NCBI GenBank assembly: GCA_021234155.1
Contig: JAJEKV010000002.1
Location: 11,460,725-11,524,724, forward strand
DNA length: 64,000 bases
Direction: 5' to 3'
Origin: Isoetes taiwanensis
Lineage: Eukaryota > Streptophyta > Lycopodiopsida > Isoetales > Isoetaceae
The notes below the pieces were generated by a model. The model searched no databases. It was not told the DNA's origin and was given only the letters and a program-made list of their open reading frames with translations. Shown piece by piece: positions 55,798-64,000 of this stretch (positions are counted from its first letter, which is position 1; each line of letters starts with the position of its first letter). Both the position numbers and the translations under genes were made by a program.

Positions 55798-57292
55798 CTC
55801 AGGGAAATGCCTAGTAGCAGAGTCGGAAGGTCGGCGGGGATCTGGCGCTCGAGCTGCTTCGAAGAAATAGCTTTTTTCTACTGTCTACGAAATAGAAATT
55901 TGAATTTCAAGAAAACACAAAATCTGGGTTTGAAACATTCTTGACACATACAAATAATAATGGCGAAGACCCGTCCGTGACTTCTTTCATTAAGTTTTAA
56001 AAACCAATCTACCCAAAAAGTATCATAAATTTATCCCTAAAGCGTAGTTAACCTAATCTTTCTTCTAATTGAATTTTCCGGCCGCGGAGTTTCCATAAGC
56101 CCGATTTTCTCAAATCAGCCAGAGACTCAAATCAGCTTCTCAAGAATGGCTATGCACTGATTCTGGTACTCATCTCATTCCAATAGCTTGAACATTAATT
56201 TCCAATAGTAGGTGTCTGAATAGCAATTTTCTGCGAAGGTAGAAGATGAATGTTTCATGTTAACTACAAATCAGAGAAAAGGAAAGTAGGATTATGCAAG
56301 ATCGACTCCATCGATCCGATAAACTGTCATGGAATTCGCTTTCGGGGATAAGTATGTCCGATTCTGATGATTGCTTCTTTGCGCTATGGATGAAGCTTTA
56401 CCTCAGAGACACCGGTGGGGATACGGTTGGAGAAAGTGTTGGAACATTTGTTGCATGGCCAAGAAACCGCTTAAAAAGGTATGTAACATGTATTACATTG
56501 TAGAAATATAGAAGTAGACAAAATTTGTTGTATTCATTGGAAAAAGATTACAATTGTATATAATCTGGATAAACTGGATAAAACCGACAAAATCCCGGAC
56601 TCTTTGTTTCAAGCCAGGTCCTCTTTGAGTAGGCTGGGCTATCGACATCTCCATTTCCATTGGGGGGCATAGTGAATTCTTCCGTAAAACCCGGCCAAAA
56701 ACACCGGGCTCTAGCTCCACCACCCCTTTGCTCCACCTCCACCTCCACACTCCACGCTCTGCTCCTGCTCACTTTGCTCCATTGGTTGAACCTCCAATGC
56801 ATCGTATAGCGCTGCGGTAGTGGTTCCATTAGTTGAGCCATCTCCATTGCATGTTATATCCACTTTGTGGTAGTGGTTCGTGTTGGGGCATCAGGGCATA
56901 GAGGCTAACCACTAAGCCTTGACTCCTCATTTTGAATCTCGGTGGCGGATGCGAGATTCACTCTCGATCAATGCATATACCGCATTCTCGAAGTGATTAG
57001 ATAAGAGGCCAGCCGACCTAAGATGCGTTGCAAGGCCCCGAGCCCAGATCTATCATTGCCTGGCGCTCTGCGCCATCATCATTACTTGATCCAAGTACTC
57101 CGGGGGTTGCAAGATCGGTGCTCCGTGGGACTGGTGCTAAATTTGCGGTTCAACCGACTGGAGATTGGAGCCGAACTGAGCTGGGCTGTGTGATTGCTGG
57201 CCCAAATGTAATTCCAATGCATCTTCGCCACCAACCGGGTGATTAATGTAACTTGACATCTATCAATAGGAAGTGAGCGGAGTATCAGTATT
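55798..57292. other. No supported gene
   Basis: Upstream region of the minus-strand relic. A GC-richer stretch at 56600-57240 holds open frames on both strands without domains. No palindrome copies are seen here. Confidence 0.4.
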
Positions 57293-57684
57293 CACGCCTG
57301 GCGTGTTATATTTATTTATTTATAAACTTAGAAACTAAGAGACATGCCCGGCGTGTTTAGCGTAAAAGTTGAAAGTAGAGATACAATTGTTTGCACTTTC
57401 CGCGGTAAACCGCTATATAGGGAAAACTATACACGCCCGGGCGCGGCACCAAAGCAGAGAGAGGAAAAAAAAATTGTACAGATAGATAAGTAAATAGATA
57501 AAGGCCAGGCAATAAGTGCACTTTCGAGAGAGGGAGAAAAAAAAAGCATACGGATAGATAAGTAAATAGATAAAGGCAGGGCAATTATTAAATCTATGCA
57601 TGCTTTTTTTTTCTCTCCCTCATTGAGTGCACGCCAGCAGTATTCATGTTGAAGGCTAAGGTTAGCATAAACACGCTTAGCGTG
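57293..57684. repeat. Palindrome copies upstream of the gene relic
   Basis: A perfect CACGCCTGGCGTG at 57293-57305, CATGCCCGGCGTG at 57343-57355, ACACGCCCGGGCGCG near 57430 and CACGCTTAGCGTG at 57672-57684. Between them a 75-bp block with AGATAGATAAGTAAATAGAT is duplicated (about 57480 and 57551). Confidence 0.75.
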
Positions 57685-58249
57685 TTTCAAATATTATCTT
57701 CAGATTTTTCTAATGCTTTCTACTACACTTATTCGTAATAGAAACTTGCATGCAATAGCATGATTAATTCAGAAGAGAAACTCAAGAATTTACTCAAAAC
57801 AAAAAAGCGGATGAAGTTTATAAAAACTATTCCGGTTTTCATAAACATCATTCGCTTCCTGCACCTCGAGCAAATGCAAAAGCTTGTCTTCTTGGATTAA
57901 ACCCGCCATTGAGATGCAACTTAAAACTAAATGAAAACTAACCTTGAGTTCGAGGTTGGGAAGGATTCAAGAATCGGAGGACTATGCTTGTGGTTTTAAT
58001 TCCGAGGCTTTTCGATTCATGACCTTAGTCCTCCGCTTTTGGTTTTAATTACGAGTCTCCAGATGTCCCCTCAAGGATGCTTTCTGAGAACAAAAGGCGG
58101 AGTCTTTTAGTAAGTTAGGAATTGCCGAAACCAAACATCTAACATTGATGAATATAAATCTGCTCACCAAGATTTCGGGACGGCGGGTCAAACACAGCAG
58201 AAGCGCAACCGGCAAATCGTATGAAGGAAGGAAGAAAATGTAGGAACTT

Positions 58250-58350
58250 TGAGAGCGTAAAATGGATTTATATAGGCACAATTAGAAATAAGTTAGCGTG
58301 AATAATTGATTGCTTGAATTAACACGCCTGGCGTACGGTCTTCCCGCCAG
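58250..58350 (-). promoter_or_regulatory. Paralogous promoter module A
   Basis: On the minus strand: CGCCTGGCGTG palindrome (58323-58334), TTAGCGTGAA inverse half-site, then the TATA box CCTATATAAATCC (58264-58276), then ACGCTCTCAA. The same order and sequence recur at 59432-59530. The CACGCC(T/A)GGCGT element lies about 50 bp upstream of TATA, a typical activator position. Direction of transcription would be towards the minus-strand gene relic. Confidence 0.55.
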
Positions 58351-59059
58351 ACATGACATGTATATGGTATATATGAAGAATATTGCATTTCATGCAATAA
58401 ATTCTCACGGCATTTTATTCCATTTATTGCATTCGAAAAAATAAAAATTAGAAATTTTATATAGGCTAAATTAAAAATGATTTTAAAGGCAAAATTATGA
58501 AGGCTAAAAAATGACTTGTAAGGTTGGGGAATTGTTTTAGATCGTATAGGAAAATTTCCTATGGTTACTGTGTTTGATTTATAGTGTTCTCGAGACTTTG
58601 TTGAGACAAAATTTGCAGATACAAAATTTTAGAGAAAACAGCAGACGAACAGGAGACAAAATAATTGGAGAAAACAGTTGGATTTAATTCAAATAATTTT
58701 ATGTACAGAAAAACTGTTTGAAGAACACTGTTTGAAGAAAATTTTATGAAAACTGTTTGATTTCATTCACAAAAGTTATATGTACAGTAGGTAAGCCCGA
58801 AGGCTTGTAAGCAGGTGCCCGAAGGCTTTTCACAAAATTACATGAAAAAATATGCCTGGGAGGCGTGTGCAAAACTCAGAGTAAAATCAAAAACAAAAGG
58901 GCGCCTTAGGGATCTGCATCATTGATCTTCCACGCCCGGAACAAAAAGAAGAAAGAAAGGTGTTAGAAAAGAAAGGTGAAAAAAAAAAAAAACAGACATG
59001 CAAACTGGCTCATCTCTCGACCATTCTAAAAACTGGTGAATTCTCGACCTTCCTCCTCA
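58351..59059. other. No supported gene
   Basis: AT-rich sequence with repeated GCCCGAAGGCTT words near 58795-58830 and a few half-palindromes (GGAGGCGTGTG near 58860, CACGCCCGG near 58931). Confidence 0.4.
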
Positions 59060-59214
59060 TCCTCTTCCTCCCCCCTCCTCCTCCTCTTGGAGATTTCATT
59101 CTCTGTTTTGTGGTCAAGCCAACCTCAAGCGAGGCGGTCATGTGCTCTTGGGAGGACATCTCCTCCTCTTCCTCCAACTCCTCCTCTTCCTCCTCTTCCT
59201 CCTCTTTGAACTAG
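59060..59214. repeat. CTC/CTT trinucleotide low-complexity tract
   Basis: Long runs of CTC and TTC triplets. On the minus strand, one frame downstream of promoter module B reads a Gly/Arg-rich RGGRGGRGG sequence after an ATG near 59250. This could be a short RGG-type peptide but is more likely a by-product of the repeat. Confidence 0.6.
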
Positions 59215-59431
59215 AGGAATCGAGGAGGAGCTCAACTCCTCCTCTTCCATGTCGAAATCGAATCATCCTCTGAATCGGAATCAGAGGAGAATTGGGCAAG
59301 AAAATCTATGAGGGGGAAGAGGGGTTCTTCAAGAAGCGTCTCTTTGACGAGACCTGGGGTTCTTCATGAAGTTCGAGCGACCGATTTTAACGCTTCATGG
59401 CGGGCAGAAAAAAAAATTGGGACAGAATGGT

Positions 59432-59530
59432 CTTGAGAGCGTGAACCGGATTTATATAGGGTTAATTAGCTCTTAGCGTGAATAATTTATTGCCTCAAAT
59501 AACACGCCAGGCGTACGAAATTCCCGCCAG
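59432..59530 (-). promoter_or_regulatory. Paralogous promoter module B
   Basis: About 100 bp clearly related to 58250-58350. It has the palindrome CACGCCAGGCGT at 59503-59514, a TTAGCGTGAA half-site at about 59472-59482, the minus-strand TATA box at 59448-59460 and GAGAGCGTG near its end. The conserved spacing suggests functional or recent common origin. Confidence 0.55.
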
Positions 59531-59879
59531 CTATATTATCTAGGGTATATTATTATGGATAATAAATTCTCACGTCTATTAGTTATAAATCATATATCCA
59601 AATTTTCGATAATTAAAATTTGGATATATTTATATAAATGTCATTTCCTTGTTGTTGCCATGAAAATTCTTGTTTTAAATGATTTCGTTTACGCCCATTG
59701 TTATTATTATATTAAACCTATTTCCAAGGAATTTCTTGCTTTTAAAAAAATTTGATTTACCTCTACATATTACATAAATGTACGTACTTTTTTTTTATCT
59801 TATGGTGTAATAATTTTTTCTTACTCATTGACTAAAAAGGGTGCAATTTGCCTAGGTCAATGGTGCCTCTCCAACTCAA
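59531..59879. other. AT-rich spacer
   Basis: Very AT-rich DNA between promoter module B and the plus-strand gene relic. No feature seen. Confidence 0.5.
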
Positions 59880-62744
59880 GATGGTATGCAACATATTGAA
59901 AAGAGCAATATCAATGAAAAACCAACTCCTAGCAAGAATGTTGAAGAAAAACAATTAGTCCTCTATAGTAGGGTGCAATGGAGGAACAAGAAGGTGAGAA
60001 TCATGCACAAGTGCAACAAGGAAATAGTAGGCCAAGGAGTCATTGTGCTAGCAGATCCCGGGTCAATTTGTTAATGATGAAAGGCTAGGGGAAGACAATA
60101 TTGGTATTGCAATTTCGATGTTGGAAGACAAATTGGAAAGGTAAAGGTTTGGGTGACAAGGAATGTTTTGGTTGTGTCAAGCAATTGGAGGTTCCTTGCA
60201 TCATGGCATGGCCTATAAGTAGTGTTCAATTTGTGGAGGATTATATTTTTCCGAGCCCGAGGTTGTTGGGGACAATGATTGTCTTGATATTGATCCATTG
60301 GCGAGTTGGAACTCTAAACCTAGGCAAAGGGGAGAAGTATCGGTTGCAGACATTATCCTAGCAAAAGAGCCAAGTTGATTAGTGACACCATATGTGAGAC
60401 AATGGTGAAGGTTAGGGGCTCAGATTGTTGTTGGAGTGATTGTATGCAATTCTTCACAATAGAACAATTGGTGGAAGCAAGAGCCACTTTTCAAGAGTAC
60501 CTTTGTTGATGAGAGGAGGACCTACATGTACACAATCTTGAGCATGCACTTCAAGATGAAAGAAACCCAAACAGAAAAAGATACCCTTTGCTAGGCAAAT
60601 GGATATGTGCAAAAGCATGGCGGAGTATCCATGCAATTCCAACTTCTTCATGGCATAATTGGCAAAAAAAAAAAAACATGCAGAGGGGAGCAGGATTGCT
60701 TTACATGGAAATAATGGTTTGTTGAGACCAACAGCTAGGACCTTGGCTGCGAGGAGATATTTGAAAAATATATTGATTTCAATGCGAGTCTATGCCACAT
60801 AAAAGCGAAGGGATGAAAAGGGAAGAGCGGTTGTTGAGAAAAGGTTGCCATCACATTGTACTCAAAAGAGTATTTTGGAAGAAGTGAATTCCCTACTTGA
60901 GAATTGGGAATTCTTCCAATATCCCAACCTAGCTTTAGTAGGTTATGGAAGAAGCATTTCAATCATGTCACCATAGCAACTTCAAACAACTTTGCAAAGT
61001 GCAATTTATGTGCTAAGTTGAAGGAGACTCTTGATAAGACTGTGCAACCTAGTCAAAGGGCTAGGATAAGGGAGCATATGAAGGACCATAAGTGACCAAC
61101 TATCATGTAGATCATGTTATTGGATGTGGAGGACTTTATCCGCATTGGAACCCAATAACTATTTATGTATTATACATGACAAGATGGACCAGCAAAAGAC
61201 TTGTCTTCCACAATTCAAGTACATACCAAAGTCATGTGGAAGATCATACCCTTTCTGAGATCTCAATGATCGGGGCAATCTTGCATGGGTAGAATCAAAC
61301 CTACTATGGCCATTTTAGTTTGGAGTTGTGGAGTGATGGTCCAGATTTTCATATTGGGAGTATCATGAGGTGTTTGAGAAACTATGAAAATGGATACAAT
61401 GGTCACCTCCAGGACCTTCAAACTAGCTGGGCACTACATAGAGCATTGTTAGATGGAAACCCTAACAATATTGAAAAGTTCAGCAAGGCAAGGTTTAGGA
61501 AGCATGGGTCTAATGAACATGTTGGAGTTTCAACTTCACGTGCTAAACCTCAAGATCTACCCAAAAGGTTTCTCTTGCAACTTGATAATTGTGCCGCCAA
61601 AATAAGAACAGTGGATATTTTCTTTCCTATCCTACTTAACAATTTGGGGATATTTGAAAGAGTTAATTTAGGGTTTCTTATGCCGGGCATACCCATGAGG
61701 ATGTGGATGCATTATTTGGCAAACATAGTTGTATACTTGAAGCGACAAACAGTGACCAACTTTCCTAGGCTAATGGAAATCTTGCATGAATGCACTACTC
61801 CAAACCCTATAGCTTCTCTCATAGAAGAAGTGCCCGATTGGAAGAGCTTTGTGGATGTTATACATTGGATCTTGAAGGTCAATCCAGGCCTCTGCAGTTC
61901 ACTTTTTGGGTGAGAGATGGGATTCCAATCTTCCAATGGAAGATGAGACCTTGAGGAGAGGATGAGTGGAGAGGAGGGAGGAAATATGGCGTAGAGATGA
62001 GAATGGCAAGCCTATGATACCTCTAGGTCAACCAAAAGCTTTAAAACCTACTGAAGAAGTGAAGCAATTGGGATTGACTAAGGAAGGAATCCAAGACTAT
62101 ATAAAGCATTGGCAAACCAATCCAGATGACACCAACCGTGCCTTGGTGGCTTACTGGAAGAAGGTGATTAACCTGTTGGGGGAGATAGACACATCCTCAG
62201 ATGAATTGAAAGAAGGGTGGTTGCCTAAAACTAGGTGGAAGACCTTAGCGGTCCGAGGATTTTGATGACTTGTAAGTAGCATTCGCAAGCAATATGCTCC
62301 TCCTCCTTCTGACAAACACTATGTTGGTCCTAAGAACAATAGGCCAAAGTTTCTAGGCATGGATGCTTATGAACCTTCCACTGACTTGGAATGCCACCAA
62401 TTTGTGGTAGTAAAGCCATCAGATTTAGATACATATCCAGTGTGGTTGGGGTTCACTATCTCTGATATTTGCAAAGAAGAAGGTAATATTAACTTCAACC
62501 ATGTGCGGGTGGAATGGTGGTGTCCAAAGGCATCAGTTGACCAACGACGGATAAAGAAAGGTACTCAGATTGTTGGACAAAGAGATGGAGGAGAAACTGA
62601 GTGATCGATCTTTGGCTAGACTATGAAAGTGTTTTGTACTCATGGACTCCAAACACTATTCCAGCTAGAAATGCGAGAATTGCAATACCTCGGGATGTCG
62701 GGAAGAAGGCTATGATATCATTGGGGGTGCTTGAAGAAAGTTGA
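59880..62744 (+). pseudogene. DUF7869-like gene, degenerate
   Basis: Coding blocks in order: KKVRIMHKCNKEIVGQGVIV (59980-60075, a leading domain); SQPSFSRLWKKHFNHVTI with NNFAKCNLCAKLKETLDKT (60915-61095); IGAILHG and DFHIGSIMRCL (61260-61370). Then come DLPKRFLLQLDNCAA (61555-61600), GIFERVNLGFLMPG and, after a one-base frameshift near 61687, GHTHEDVDALFGKHS. The C-terminal part is DTYPVWLGFTISDICKEEGN plus VRVEWWCPK, ending RDVGKKAMISLGVLEES at 62744. LQLDNC..., GFL..GHTHEDVD and the Cys-rich K(C)xxC helix are characteristic of the DUF7869 family, common in algae and seed-free plants. It is thought to have a transposase/integrase-like core, with unproven function. Many stops and shifts make it non-functional. 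Confidence 0.65.
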
Positions 62745-64000
62745 ATAACTATGTAAATTTTTGTTATCACGTTTTTTATGATATGGTGCTATATTGTGAA
62801 ATATTGACTATTTTGTAAATAACATGATATTACGTTTTCATAATTTTGAGGTGAAATGTGTGAATTTGAATATGCTACTAAAACATGCAATATGAAATTT
62901 GTCCCAAAATTAAGACATAAACCCAATTTAATTGAATGATGGTTTCTCTTAGAACTCCTCAGATTATAGTTTGTGCTACACTTAGGAATGTAGAAGAGGC
63001 TCTTGACTCTTGAACAAATGCCATTGATTCTGAAATTGTTTACGATAATAGCAAAGAATGTAGTAATATCAGAGACGTTATTCAAAGGCAATGTGCAACA
63101 TTATTCACTTTTTATGTACAAAGAACTTCAACTTCGGAGATCTTCAATCGTTTATCAATGCCCCGGTGATATCATACCATTGGATTAAATGCCACAACCT
63201 AAACATGATGAAGTCTCAGAGGACACCATGGTGTGAGGCTTAAATGTAGGTGAGCATATTCATCTCTCATTTTCTTTACATCACTAGATCAAGTAAAAAT
63301 CAGATCTTTTCGGATGATTAAGCCTTTCTAGATGGAACATTTTATGAAACCATTGCATAAGAATGAATCAAACAGAATATGCTGGAAAATAATTAGAATA
63401 CTATATGCTAGAAGGTTGACCAAGAGGGCCTTTTCCTTCTTATTCTTATCTACTAGGCCAACCTGTGAGATTTCAATAGGATAGAATCATTAAGTGCATA
63501 CATTTTCTTTTCGATAGAAACCGGTCTATACTATTTTTAAGGAAAATGTTTATTGTTCCTCATATCGATAATCCTACTTTTCATTCTTTCTTGCTTCTAA
63601 AATGGATTTCTCTCTATTGCAGATTCTCGTCAAGCATTTTTATCGAGCCAAGCAATGATGCTTTGGAGCTGATCCACAAGTTAATGGTTCCAAGTCAATA
63701 TTTGTGGTAAAAACATTCAAAATTTGGTTACATTAATGCCAATTGGTATTTAACATATGCAACATCACGATTGTTTATGTGGGAATTGCAACTCTAAGTT
63801 AGCGAGGATGAGGTCTTGAATCTGCTAACAGGTCTTGACATACTTTGCAATTTTTAACCTGCTGCATGTACCCTTGCACTTACGAGATCTGGACAAGGCA
63901 ACGACCAAGCTGAGAAACAGAAGATCCCTTCAAGAATATGAGCGCAACTTATTATGGCACATGCCACTTTGACATGTGACACTTTGATGGACATAGCCAC
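62745..64000. other. AT-rich flank, no gene recognised
   Basis: No supported coding, repeat or RNA feature. Short frames lack domains. Confidence 0.5.

Overview
This is a nuclear segment of a land-plant genome, very probably a repeat-rich one. The evidence is intron-containing fragments of plant genes (a SnRK2 kinase, a DEG8-type protease, a TLC-domain protein), Ty3/gypsy chromovirus sequence, plant-type Helitrons and a LINE with a poly(A) tail. The DUF7869-like remnant at the right end would fit a seed-free plant, but the species cannot be named from the sequence. No intact host gene was found. Almost every coding stretch carries frameshifts or stops. Many of these coincide with CTG/CAG versus CG differences between near-identical copies, so some breaks may be consensus errors rather than decay.

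Left part (1-20 kb). A long-inverted-repeat MITE (1.3-1.7 kb) is followed by a first Ty3/gypsy pol fragment (4.3-6.6 kb). Its integrase frame runs into a charged region and then a histone-fold domain that resembles plant CENH3 (to 7778). Next come two copies of a hairpin motif, a TATA box and an unrecognised broken gene (8.5-10.0 kb), then a probable 2.85-kb Helitron (10.0-12.9 kb). A second, longer Ty3/gypsy element follows: gag, protease, reverse transcriptase, RNase H, integrase and chromodomain (13.0-18.8 kb). Its gag is split by a TGGCC-rich insert.

Middle part (18.9-42.3 kb) is a nest that can be read layer by layer. The 3' untranslated region of the second gypsy element was hit by a LINE (target duplication TTAATAAACTTAA). 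About 0.9 kb spanning UTR and LINE was then duplicated in tandem. A 19.9-kb Helitron (20260-40181) sits in the second duplicate, and the first duplicate still shows the empty A|T target site. Inside the Helitron are pieces of a DEG8-like protease and a SnRK2 kinase with introns retained, a head-to-tail pair of Helentron-like elements (26.1-34.4 kb), and a 2.6-kb tandem duplication with further Helitron 3' hairpins. To the right the LINE finishes, then come the gypsy polypurine tract and 3' LTR (about 41.6-42.3 kb).

Right part (42.3-64 kb) holds low-complexity and minisatellite DNA, a minus-strand LTR-like sequence (46.9-47.3 kb) and a TLC-domain remnant (49.5 kb). It also holds a minus-strand multi-exon gene relic (50.8-55.8 kb) that ends in an FCP1/NIF-like phosphatase domain. 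From 51.5 to 59.5 kb the 13-bp palindrome CACGCC(T/A)GGCGTG recurs. It is arrayed as an inverted cluster in one intron and placed just upstream of two paralogous TATA modules. A degenerate DUF7869-like gene fills 59.9-62.7 kb.
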